From Oscillospiraceae bacterium (GTDB lineage Bacteria; Bacillota; Clostridia; Oscillospirales; Ruminococcaceae): a DNA stretch of 33,291 nt. Each line of letters opens with the position of its first letter. The first letter of the stretch is position 1. A model generated the notes under the pieces. The model saw only the letters and a program-made list of their open reading frames with translations, made no database searches and was not told the DNA's origin. The stretch lies in NCBI GenBank assembly GCA_016281125.1, contig JAEEIA010000090.1, positions 1-33,291 on the forward strand, in the 5' to 3' direction. Below are positions 1 through 6,971 of this stretch, piece by piece. The position numbers were made by a program, and so were the translations under genes.

Positions 1-48
1 CGTCGCTGCGCTCCTCACTCCAAAAGGTGCTTGCCATTTGCTAACAAC

Positions 49-81
49 AAAGCAGCCTGCACAAATTGCACAGACTGCTTT
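49..81. terminator. Terminator-like hairpin at left edge
   Basis: AAAGCAG (49-55) can pair with CTGCTTT (75-81), and TGCA (58-61) with TGCA (67-70) inside it, followed by a short T run on the plus strand. It would fit the end of a plus-strand gene lying left of the window. No gene is seen in bases 1-232. Confidence 0.4.
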
Positions 82-167
82 TAGTTACTTCATAGATTAT
101 TTTTGTTTTTTGCGCTGTCTACTTGACAGGGGGCGGGTCACATCAGCAGAGGGGCTTTATGGACAAA

Positions 168-206
168 CTGAATCCGCCGCGTTTCATGGGAAACGCGGCG
201 GTTCAG
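168..206 (-). terminator. Terminator hairpin after the LRR-transglutaminase gene
   Basis: A 12-bp perfect stem (174-185 with 190-201) is extended by CTGAA/TTCAG (168-172 with 202-206) around one bulged T; the loop is only 4 bases. It lies 27 bases beyond the stop codon of the minus-strand gene at 233. The T tract on the minus strand is weak, so termination is inferred mainly from stem strength and position. Confidence 0.6.
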
Positions 207-232
207 AAAAAGGAGTGTATCATGCGGAATAA

Positions 233-1888
233 TCATGCCTTGCGGATTGTGAGCTTATAATAATTCTGGTAGCCGTTTGCAGGCGGTACACCGGTACCCG
301 CATAGGTCAGGACTTCATATTTCACTTTGTACGTCTTGTTGCCGGCAGTAACCGTCTGCTCCTGCCCCTGCATCTGCGCACTCGTGTTGATCGCCTTGCC
401 GTTGACTCTGATCGTGAAATAGCAGGTGCTGGGGATGAACTGCGGCTGCAACGTGAGGTCTGAAAATGTGCTGACATTGGCAGGAGAGATGGTTCCGGGC
501 GTTACGTGCCCCGTGTAATTGACATATTTGCGGGAAGGATAATTGGTGTCATAAACCTCGACCTTCAATCCTGCATTATTCTGGTTTACGATCTGCATGA
601 AGCAATCGCCGCCATAGTAGGATTGACTTGCAAGCATACTGGAAGAGAAATTGAATACTGTCTGGTTGAGCTGTGCCGCAGTGGAGGACTCACCGTATGA
701 ATATGCAGACGTAAAGGCAGTATTTCTATAATTCACGGTCTGCATGAAATGTGCGGTATCGGGGAACTGCGACGCATCAATAATATAGTAGCCCTGATTC
801 GGAGAAAGCCGGACTGCATTGACAACATGACCGGGCATTCCGACACAGACGACATCAGATCCGGCCGCTGTATCACCGAATGTAAATTTGCCCGTTGCAC
901 GGCAAAGCTGTTCAAAACTGTGTGCAAAGCTGCCGCAGACACCGCTGTTCAGTGCCAGTGCGCTCAGCGAGGTACCCATCAGGCCGCTCAGGGTTTCTGA
1001 TTCTGCCGTCCGGATCCTGGAATAGCGCTCATGTGTTCTCAGATAGTTATAGATCATTTCCAGAACCTGCTGTTTGGTGAGGCCGGAAGCATTGAATCCG
1101 TTTTCTTGGACTATTTTTTGTGCATACTGATATCCGAGTTTTTTGCAGTATGGCGTATTATCCACCGCATTCAGGAAGGTTGCCTCGCCGGTCAGGTTTT
1201 CATCCGTAAGCCGGAAAACCTTTCCCAGATACGGATCATTACCCTCATTTGTTGTGCACTGATACTGTGTATACAGCGGCTTTCCTGCCGAATCTTTCAA
1301 CTGGTTCCCGTTATCATCATACTGATAGATCAGGCTGTAATACTTTTCAAAATTACTGACAGTACCGAGATAATCGTATCCGCAGGTCTTTTTGTTGTAT
1401 GCATAGATAAACTCTAATTTGCCATTATCACCGAATGCTAAATCATCACAGTAATCAAGACCTTTCAGATTCATCTTCAGGGTTTTCAGATTCGGAACTT
1501 TGTTGCAATGCAGAGCATAATTATTGATTTTCTCAACACAGTTCGGGAGCTTCAGAACTTTGACCGAAGTGCTGTCTATAATTGCCTCTCCGTTATAGCC
1601 AAGCTCACGGATCTCATAATTGGAGCCCGGAATCTTATCAGGCAGTTCCAGACTTGTCTTATCGGTGATCTTTGTTCCGTTTTCATCACTGACTCTCCGG
1701 AGAACACACTTGTCTGTCTCTGTGATAACATAACGGTATCGCAGATGATTCACCAGGTCAATCGTGGTTTCTTCGGAGTTGACGGCAGCCTGAGCTGTCA
1801 TTGCGGGAAACGTGCCGGTCATGCCGGATACGAGCAGTGCGCCGGTCATGATAAAAGCAGTAATACGTGTCTGACTGATGTGTTTCAT
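233..1888 (-). CDS. Secreted LRR / transglutaminase-like protein
   Basis: 551 aa. The start at 1888 is chosen because GGAGG lies 8 bases upstream and the protein then opens with a clear signal peptide (MKHISQTRITAFIMTGALLV..., cleavage probably after TAQAA, about residue 35); longer in-frame starts add a non-signal tail. Residues about 80-170 resemble BspA-type leucine-rich repeats (LPNCVEKINNYALHCNK). The centre is a transglutaminase-like fold with a plausible Cys-His-Asp triad: C318 in GVCGSFAH, H354 in GHVVNAV and D371 in YYIIDAS. The C-terminal 130 residues look like a beta domain of unknown role. Families of this kind either crosslink or cleave amide bonds in extracellular protein or peptidoglycan peptides; which of these applies cannot be told. 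It is monocistronic, with its own terminator. A second protein of the same general plan is encoded at 25718-27313. Confidence 0.85.
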   Translation of the reverse strand: MKHISQTRITAFIMTGALLVSGMTGTFPAMTAQAAVNSEETTIDLVNHLRYRYVITETDKCVLRRVSDENGTKITDKTSLELPDKIPGSNYEIRELGYNGEAIIDSTSVKVLKLPNCVEKINNYALHCNKVPNLKTLKMNLKGLDYCDDLAFGDNGKLEFIYAYNKKTCGYDYLGTVSNFEKYYSLIYQYDDNGNQLKDSAGKPLYTQYQCTTNEGNDPYLGKVFRLTDENLTGEATFLNAVDNTPYCKKLGYQYAQKIVQENGFNASGLTKQQVLEMIYNYLRTHERYSRIRTAESETLSGLMGTSLSALALNSGVCGSFAHSFEQLCRATGKFTFGDTAAGSDVVCVGMPGHVVNAVRLSPNQGYYIIDASQFPDTAHFMQTVNYRNTAFTSAYSYGESSTAAQLNQTVFNFSSSMLASQSYYGGDCFMQIVNQNNAGLKVEVYDTNYPSRKYVNYTGHVTPGTISPANVSTFSDLTLQPQFIPSTCYFTIRVNGKAINTSAQMQGQEQTVTAGNKTYKVKYEVLTYAGTGVPPANGYQNYYKLTIRKA

Positions 1889-1950
1889 AATAAACCTCCA
1901 TGATGTTTTTGTGTCTGAGTTTTGTTTGAATGTTGGTTCTGTAATGCATG

Positions 1951-1979
1951 CATGCAAAGGGCAGCTGTCCCTCTGCATG
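1951..1979 (-). promoter_or_regulatory. Leader hairpin upstream of the LRR-transglutaminase gene
   Basis: CATGCA (1951-1956) pairs with TGCATG (1974-1979) and AGGG (1958-1961) with CCCT (1969-1972), with one A-C mismatch and a 7-base loop. It sits about 60 bases before the start codon, in the likely 5' leader. Function unknown. Confidence 0.35.
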
Positions 1980-2019
1980 GGATACGTTTCGTTGCATGAT
2001 TATGTTTCAGAGCCTTGCA

Positions 2020-2072
2020 ATCTTTGTATAAACACACAAACACAAGACCGCATCTTTGTATAAAACACACAA
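2020..2072 (-). repeat. Two 20-bp direct repeats upstream of the LRR-transglutaminase gene
   Basis: ATCTTTGTATAAACACACAA (2020-2039) recurs at 2052-2072 with one extra A; the copies start 32 bases apart. They are the most conspicuous sequence between this gene and the kinase terminator. On the minus strand each contains TATACAAAG, so they could be duplicated promoter or operator elements, but no properly spaced -35 box is seen. The rest of 1889-2130 shows only the leader hairpin. Confidence 0.5.
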
Positions 2073-2135
2073 CTCACCTTTTGTTTTTCATCGCCTAGCA
2101 AAACTGCATTCAGGCGCTTTCTCCATACGAAAAAG

Positions 2136-2166
2136 GCAGCACCCCGCTTGAGGTGCTGCTTTTTTT
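2136..2166. terminator. Terminator of the kinase/regulator operon
   Basis: GCAGCACC (2136-2143) pairs with GGTGCTGC (2152-2159). There are T runs on both sides (TTTTTTT from 2160 on plus; CTTTTT on minus), so it can act in both directions. It follows the minus-strand histidine kinase stop at 2181 by about 15 bases. Confidence 0.85.
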
Positions 2167-2180
2167 GATCAGGCGATGCT

Positions 2181-3659
2181 TCATTTCATCAGAACAATCT
2201 GCATGGTAAACACATGCTCTGCGCAGGACAGCTTCATCATTCCGCCGTATTTTTCAACCGTTCTGCGAATGTTGCCGATGCCGTATCCGTGCAGGGACTT
2301 GTCCTGCTTGCCGGTGATGTGATTTCCGCCGAGCATAAGCGCATCACAGTCCACATCCGCCGGACAGCTGTTGACCGCTTCAATCAGGCGGTGATGCTCC
2401 GATTTTTTGAACGCCAGCCGGATATAACCGTTTTCCGTCTGCGCAGCTGCTTCAATCGCATTGTCCAGCAGATTTGCGAACACCGTGCAGATATCCATCG
2501 GCTTCCAGTTCAGGCCGCCGTCAATCACGCCGTCGATACTGAATGTGATGCCGAGATCGGCCATTTTCGCCAGCTTCGACGAAATCAGCGCATCGACCAT
2601 GTCGTCCCCGCTGACAATCTTCGGGGAAAGCGCATTGACCTCCGTGCGCATATCATTCAGATACTGTCTGGCCTCCTCGATCTTCCCCTCCTCCATGAGC
2701 ATGGCAACCGCCGTCAGATTATTCTGCACATCATGGCGGAATGCGCGGGTATCCTCCTGCGCAGCCTTATACTGGCGGGATGCATTCAGCTCCGTTTCCA
2801 GAAAATTCTGCTGATAGGCTGCCTGCTCCTTATAGGCAGCACTGAGGCGGTTCCGCACAATCAGCAGCGGAATCAGCAAAATCAGCAGCATCATGAAGAG
2901 CACCAGAATGATCCGCATGGAAAGACTGCCGCCTGCCAGCGGGATCCCCTGCTTTTCCACCGTTTCAAACAGAATATTGATCAGCAGCGCGATCGCGGCG
3001 TAAAACAGAACCGATACAATATCAACTTTCCGCAGCCGGAGCGCAACCCCCTTTTTGTATACGCGGTGATACAAAAGCAGCGTGATGATAATGCCCAGCA
3101 CCATGCGAATAATATCCGACTGCATCAGCTCCTCCATGGATGCTTCCGCAATATGCTTGCCGGAAACACCCGTTTCCGTGACGCAGTAACGGATCATCTC
3201 CGGCGGCAGACTGCACACAAAATTGATCAGCATACATACACCGAACGCGATCAGAAAACGCAGCAGTCCTTTTCGGATTCCGATGCCTTTTCCCGCCGCG
3301 ACCACTGCGGCAATCCAGAGAAAAATCGGCAGACTTCCGACCAGGTAGAGCATGTCGCCTAAATCCGTATTCAGGAAAAAATCATTCTTGATACCCAGAG
3401 CCTTCATAATCTGCGCGATGACAAAGCCGATGAAAAACGAGATGATGCTCACAGCAATCATTGTGATCGGAAAACCGACCATCACAAACACCGCCCGTTT
3501 CCGCGAAATCACGATTGAATCATCATAAAAGCAGTGCATGATCAGCAAAGTTGCCAGATACTGAAACAGGATCATGAAAAAATCAATGACCGTCATGACC
3601 AGCATTTCCCATGAAAACGCCATAGAAATATAATCCTGCATGGAAACAAAATCCTGCAT
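2181..3659 (-). CDS. Membrane GHKL sensor histidine kinase (AgrC/LytS-like)
   Basis: 492 aa. Residues about 13-265 form six or more hydrophobic segments, a polytopic membrane sensor. A short helical linker follows, then the dimerisation/phosphoacceptor motif with H309 in FRHDVQNN, as in AgrC-type kinases. The C-terminal ATPase domain has an N box (NLLDNAIEAA) and a G box (GYGIGNIRRTVEKYGG). The start ATG overlaps the regulator stop by one base (TGATG), and GGGAGG lies 8 bases upstream, so the two are translationally coupled. The family phosphorylates a LytTR-type regulator, often in response to a peptide signal. No processing enzyme or obvious peptide precursor is next to it, so the ligand is unknown. 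Confidence 0.92.
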   Translation of the reverse strand: MQDFVSMQDYISMAFSWEMLVMTVIDFFMILFQYLATLLIMHCFYDDSIVISRKRAVFVMVGFPITMIAVSIISFFIGFVIAQIMKALGIKNDFFLNTDLGDMLYLVGSLPIFLWIAAVVAAGKGIGIRKGLLRFLIAFGVCMLINFVCSLPPEMIRYCVTETGVSGKHIAEASMEELMQSDIIRMVLGIIITLLLYHRVYKKGVALRLRKVDIVSVLFYAAIALLINILFETVEKQGIPLAGGSLSMRIILVLFMMLLILLIPLLIVRNRLSAAYKEQAAYQQNFLETELNASRQYKAAQEDTRAFRHDVQNNLTAVAMLMEEGKIEEARQYLNDMRTEVNALSPKIVSGDDMVDALISSKLAKMADLGITFSIDGVIDGGLNWKPMDICTVFANLLDNAIEAAAQTENGYIRLAFKKSEHHRLIEAVNSCPADVDCDALMLGGNHITGKQDKSLHGYGIGNIRRTVEKYGGMMKLSCAEHVFTMQIVLMK

Positions 3660-4360
3660 CAGAACGCCTCCCTTCTGACAAATGAAAACAGCGCCTCCCG
3701 CAGTGCAGATTCCTTGCTGCGGCTGACCGGCAGCTTCGTGCCGTCCTCCATGACCACCTCTCTGCCGGAAATCTGCCGGATCTTGGAAAGTGCAGCAAGA
3801 TAGCAGCGGTGAATGCGGAAAAATCCTTCCGGAGTCAGGCGCTGCTCAAAATCGCTCATGTTGCCGCGCACGGAATAGCTTTCCGCATCCGTATTGATGA
3901 CGACATTCTGATTCTGGGATTCGATAAACAGAATCTCAGTCAGCCGCAGCCGGATCTCCCCTTCCTCATTCTTGATCCAGAGTGTTTTTTCGTTTTCCAT
4001 TTTTTGCAGCACATGGTCAATCACGGCCTGAATCTTCTGCTCATCGGCAGGCTTTGTCAGATACCGCAGGGCATTGACCTCATAGCCTCTGATTGCGTAC
4101 TCGATATGTCCGGTGAGAAAAACGATCTGAACCGTATCACTGATTTCCCGGAGCGTTTCCGCCAGCGTGATACCGTCCATTCCCGGCATTTCGATATCCA
4201 GAAACACCAGATCGTATGCGCGGAGCCGAAACTGCTTCAGCAGCGCCGCGCCGCTTGAAAAGCAGTCCACAAGCATGTCAAGGCTTTTATACAGCCGGTC
4301 GGTGATGCGCCGGAAATCACCGAGAAACTGCTGTTCGTCGTCGCAAATTGCAATTCGCAT
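3659..4360 (-). CDS. LytTR-family response regulator (AgrA/ComE-like)
   Basis: 233 aa. It starts at MRIAICDDEQ (4360) with CGGAGG upstream; ten further in-frame upstream codons lack a ribosome site. Residues 1-120 are a receiver domain with acidic pair DD (residues 7-8), phosphoacceptor D55 in LVFLDIEMPGMDG, and K in the LTKPAD motif near residue 105. Residues about 135-233 are a LytTR DNA-binding domain (RLTEILFIESQNQNV, FFRIHRCYLAALSKI). LytTR proteins bind pairs of short direct repeats about 21 bp apart. Just such repeats lie between this gene and the divergent gene at 4566, which suggests self-regulation plus control of that gene. It forms an operon with the kinase downstream. Confidence 0.93.
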   Translation of the reverse strand: MRIAICDDEQQFLGDFRRITDRLYKSLDMLVDCFSSGAALLKQFRLRAYDLVFLDIEMPGMDGITLAETLREISDTVQIVFLTGHIEYAIRGYEVNALRYLTKPADEQKIQAVIDHVLQKMENEKTLWIKNEEGEIRLRLTEILFIESQNQNVVINTDAESYSVRGNMSDFEQRLTPEGFFRIHRCYLAALSKIRQISGREVVMEDGTKLPVSRSKESALREALFSFVRREAF

Positions 4361-4392
4361 GGAATGTCCTCCGTTTTTTTCTTTGTACAATC

Positions 4393-4421
4393 AGTATACC
4401 ATAAATAAAGTCAAAAAACAA
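4393..4421 (-). promoter_or_regulatory. Promoter of the regulator/kinase operon
   Basis: On the minus strand, -35 TTGTTT (4416-4421) and -10 TATACT (4393-4398) are separated by 17 bases. The start codon is about 25 bases beyond the predicted transcription start. The repeats at 4434-4467 lie directly upstream of the -35 box. Confidence 0.65.
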
Positions 4422-4433
4422 GTGTGCTGTTTG

Positions 4434-4486
4434 CAGCTTACGACAAAATCCGTACCGTTCACGACAATTTTTCCCGTTTCCGGAAA
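4434..4486. promoter_or_regulatory. Direct repeats, probable LytTR operator
   Basis: CAGCTTACGACAA (4434-4446) and CCGTTCACGACAA (4455-4467) are 21 bases apart. A weaker third copy, CCGTTTCCGGAAA (4474-4486, 9 of 13 matches to the second), follows at 19 bases. They sit between the divergent regulator and small-membrane-protein promoters. The spacing of two helical turns matches known LytTR sites such as those of AgrA and ComE. Assignment to the adjacent regulator is inferred. Confidence 0.6.
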
Positions 4487-4494
4487 AAACGTGC

Positions 4495-4500
4495 TATACT
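4495..4500 (+). promoter_or_regulatory. -10 box of the 78-aa membrane protein gene
   Basis: TATACT at 4495-4500. The 17-base-upstream position (4472-4477, TCCCGT) is a poor -35 box. This is what is expected of an activator-dependent promoter, here with repeats reaching into the -35 region. Confidence 0.55.
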
Positions 4501-4565
4501 CAGGTCATCAAAACCGCTCCGGGCATTCAGGAAAGCCGGGAGCAAGTGAAAAGGAGTATTGCTTT

Positions 4566-4802
4566 ATGAAAATGTCAACCAAGGTTGATGCGGAGAAGGC
4601 ACTCCGCGGCGTGATGATCTTTGCGATCATCGTCACAATCGCTTCTATGATCTTTTCTGCCGTGACAAAAGAAGATGACGGACTGAGAAGCGGGCTCATC
4701 AATCTGTGCTGCCTGAGCGCCTGCTCGACATGCCTGCTGGCACAGAAAAAAGAAAAAAAGCCGGATGAAACGGAAATCGAAGTCAGAAAGGAACACGAGT
4801 AA
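4566..4802 (+). CDS. Small two-helix membrane protein
   Basis: 78 aa, starting at MKMSTKVDAEK with AAGGAG 9 bases upstream. There is one clear hydrophobic helix (GVMIFAIIVTIASMIFSAV, residues 15-33) and a second Cys-rich one (about 43-60, GLINLCCLSACSTCLLAQ), then a charged KE-rich tail. I do not recognise a family. It is divergent from the LytTR regulator and appears to be its closest target. It may be cotranscribed with the C39-like peptidase gene 134 bases downstream, since no terminator or good promoter is seen between them. It does not look like an AgrD peptide precursor: it lacks the amphipathic leader/acidic tail plan and has no AgrB partner. Confidence 0.75.
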   Translation: MKMSTKVDAEKALRGVMIFAIIVTIASMIFSAVTKEDDGLRSGLINLCCLSACSTCLLAQKKEKKPDETEIEVRKEHE

Positions 4803-4936
4803 CACGGCTTTTTCCGTCCGGGATGATTCCCGCGGCGACTGAGGAAAAAACTGGAACAGGGAGATGATATATTACACAGACATTTCGCAATACCAGCTGC
4901 AAACAAAATCAATATGATGATAAGGAGAATGAAAAA

Positions 4937-6205
4937 ATGAAAGGTATCAAAAGAATTATTTCTGCATGTCTTTGCGGTGTGATGACCGCAGCATCGCTGT
5001 CAGTGATGACACTGACATCTTCGGCAACCGTCACCGGCACGGGATATTATACGAACGGATATTATGACCAGCACAATCAGTTTAAGGGCGGATCCTATTA
5101 CTGGAAACAGTCAAAGTATACATATACGTGGTACAGCGGCAAGCAAAAGAAAACAACGACGTTATACCAATCCGGCTGCGGAATCTTCTCATTCTGCAAT
5201 GCAATCCGGGCATTGAACGGGATCACACCGGATGCATCGACTGTATCATCCTGGGCCCGTTCAAACGGATATTATGTCGGTTCCACAGATCGTTCTTTTT
5301 ATGGAACAAAACTTCAGAATGCATACGGCACGAAGTACAAGTTCCAGTTTGCCGGAACAAGAACCAGGAATATTAATTATACGAACAGCGCAAAAAGCGA
5401 GGTATGGAACAGCAGCAGTGCAGCGATCAAGGCTTTGAAAGCGCATTTGCAGAACGGCGGGGTTGCAGTTGCACATACCGGCGGAAGCGGGAATACCGTT
5501 AAAGACCAATATAGTAACGGACACTATATCTGCATCTCAAATTACAGAACGTACAACGGCGCAGATCAGTTTTATGTCATTGAAAGCTGGACAAGATTTG
5601 ACGGCTTCGGCGTGGAAAACGGCATCGGCTGGGTGAATCTGGATACGCTGACGAAAAAAAGCAGCAAAAACTGGTACCGGGTTCTCGACTGGTTCGTCAT
5701 GCTGAAATCGACTGACAAAAACAGAAATGATTCTGTCAATCATTGGTCTAGAATCAAAAATGCAGTTTCCGACGACAAATCCTTCCTGAAAGTGAATTCC
5801 GGCGTAGATCAGATTGCCACCCCGAAAACCGGTTTGATTGTCGATACCAAGAACAAGAAATACTCTGCAAATCAGGACTTCCTGCTGGTGCGGACAGGTT
5901 CAACAACTTACAGCGGCAAAACACTGGCGACATATATGCTGATTCCTGCCATGGCGCCCGACTGTGCAGTTTCGTATCTGTATCTGAACACGACTTATCT
6001 GGTTCAGATCGAAAAGAAAAATACAAGTTCCAAATCCCAGCAATGGTTCTTTGAGCCGCTGGACAATGCCTGCACAAAATTCAGAATTCATAATCTGAAC
6101 AGCCCGTCCACGGTGATGACGGTGAATTCCGATCATAAAGTCCGCCTGGAAAAAATGAACGGCAGCGCAAAGCAGACGTGGACATTCCCCAATATCAATA
6201 TTTAA
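4937..6205 (+). CDS. Secreted C39-like cysteine peptidase with ricin-type lectin domain
   Basis: 422 aa; the start is supported by AAGGAG 9 bases upstream. A signal peptide covers residues 1-31 (KRIISACLCGVMTAASLSV..., SSA). Residues about 35-255 resemble the C39-like (papain-fold) peptidase family: Q78 and C81 in YQSGCGIFSFC, H196 in GHYICISNY, and the acidic third position occupied by E216 in FYVIESW, where Asp or Asn is usual. Residues about 285-422 resemble a ricin B-type beta-trefoil, with QQW (SKSQQWFFEPL) and a final KQTWTF motif; such domains bind glycans. Likely role: cleaving or processing extracellular protein or peptide at the cell surface or on glycan. Substrate unknown. The 134 bases before it contain an imperfect inverted repeat and only a weak -10-like TATATT (4868). 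Confidence 0.8.
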   Translation: MKGIKRIISACLCGVMTAASLSVMTLTSSATVTGTGYYTNGYYDQHNQFKGGSYYWKQSKYTYTWYSGKQKKTTTLYQSGCGIFSFCNAIRALNGITPDASTVSSWARSNGYYVGSTDRSFYGTKLQNAYGTKYKFQFAGTRTRNINYTNSAKSEVWNSSSAAIKALKAHLQNGGVAVAHTGGSGNTVKDQYSNGHYICISNYRTYNGADQFYVIESWTRFDGFGVENGIGWVNLDTLTKKSSKNWYRVLDWFVMLKSTDKNRNDSVNHWSRIKNAVSDDKSFLKVNSGVDQIATPKTGLIVDTKNKKYSANQDFLLVRTGSTTYSGKTLATYMLIPAMAPDCAVSYLYLNTTYLVQIEKKNTSSKSQQWFFEPLDNACTKFRIHNLNSPSTVMTVNSDHKVRLEKMNGSAKQTWTFPNINI

Positions 6206-6214
6206 TCCCCTGAC

Positions 6215-6245
6215 AGAGAGCCGGCGCGAGTCGGCTCTCTTTTTT
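6215..6245 (+). terminator. Terminator after the C39-like peptidase gene
   Basis: AGAGAGCCG (6215-6223) pairs with CGGCTCTCT (6232-6240), followed directly by TTTTTT. It lies 10 bases after the stop codon. Confidence 0.92.
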
Positions 6246-6246
6246 C

Positions 6247-6263
6247 AAGCGGTATCTCCGATG
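6247..6263 (+). repeat. Dispersed 3'-end repeat, copy 1
   Basis: AAGCGGTATCTCCGATG, identical over 17 bases to 33068-33084. It begins immediately after the T run of the preceding terminator. Related copies lie at 8715 (plus) and 21763 (minus). Confidence 0.65.
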
Positions 6264-6270
6264 CAGGCAT

Positions 6271-6299
6271 TTGCATTCCCCTCTGTGTTATGCTATAAT
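6271..6299 (+). promoter_or_regulatory. Promoter of the first ECF operon
   Basis: -35 TTGCAT (6271-6276), 17-base spacer, extended -10 TGCTATAAT (TATAAT 6294-6299). The leader to the GTG start is about 100 bases. Confidence 0.7.
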
Positions 6300-6404
6300 A
6301 GAATAAAGGACGCGATTCATCCCTCCGATAAAAAAATTTTTTCTGACAGGCTGTTACCTTTTCTGCCGACGTTCGTCCTAGTAAGTGAAAGGCGGTGATA
6401 ACCC

Positions 6405-6971
6405 GTGCGCACACAAATAGAAAATCAGATCATCCAGCTTTTAGACGAACGCGATGAATCGGCGCTCACAATCATTGAACGGGAATACGGCAGACTGTGC
6501 CGCAAAATTTCGCTCGATATCCTCAACAATCAGCAGGACGCAGAAGAATGCTGCAATGATGCGCTGATGCGGGTATGGAGTTCCGTTCCGCCGATGCACC
6601 CCGCAAGCCTGCGTGCATATCTGGTGACGATTGTCAGGCACCTGAGCATTGACCGCTACAAGGTCGGAAAGGCCAGATGCAGAGCCGATTCTCAGCTGGC
6701 CGAGGCAATCGACGAGCTGGACAGCACACTGGCCGGAAAAGAGGATGTCGAGCGTACTGTCGATCAGAAGCAGCTGGTTGCGGCGGCAGAAGCCTTCATC
6801 CGTTCGCTTCCGCATGAACAGGGCAGAATCTTTCTGATGCGGTACTATCAGATGCTGCCGATCCGCGAGATCGCAGAAAAATGCGGCATCAGCACCGCAA
6901 ATGCCAAGATGATCCTCATGCGGACAAGAAAACAGCTCAGAAAGCATCTCAATCAGGAGGGGTTGCTATGA
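6405..6971 (+). CDS. ECF-type RNA polymerase sigma factor (first)
   Basis: 188 aa, GTG start at 6405 with AGGCGG about 9 bases upstream. Region 2 is visible at residues about 20-90 (YGRLCRKISLDILNNQQDAEEC, NDALMRVW), and region 4 at about 125-180 with a helix-turn-helix (REIAEKCGISTANAKMILMRTRKQL). It directs RNA polymerase to a dedicated promoter set, as known for this family. The stop codon overlaps the next start (ATGA), so synthesis is coupled to the PASTA membrane protein. It is clearly a paralogue of the sigma factors at 21069 and 29857, sharing the RDESAL, DAEEC-NDALLR-W and IPP-P motifs. Confidence 0.93.
   Translation: MRTQIENQIIQLLDERDESALTIIEREYGRLCRKISLDILNNQQDAEECCNDALMRVWSSVPPMHPASLRAYLVTIVRHLSIDRYKVGKARCRADSQLAEAIDELDSTLAGKEDVERTVDQKQLVAAAEAFIRSLPHEQGRIFLMRYYQMLPIREIAEKCGISTANAKMILMRTRKQLRKHLNQEGLL

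Noticed and set aside
38-232. 64-codon plus-strand open frame at the left edge
   Set aside because: It runs through two hairpins, has no ribosome site and no recognisable domain.
2214-3362. 382-codon frame antisense to the histidine kinase
   Set aside because: The kinase has all expected motifs; the antisense frame has the Arg/His/Gln-rich composition of a shadow.
4566-4802. 78-aa protein as an AgrD-type signal peptide precursor
   Set aside because: Two hydrophobic segments and a long charged tail do not fit AgrD, and no AgrB-type protease is nearby.
6369-6380. GACGTTCGTCC as a further copy of the 25414-type repeat
   Set aside because: Only nine bases match one unit, there is no second copy at 20-21 bases, and it lies downstream of the promoter.
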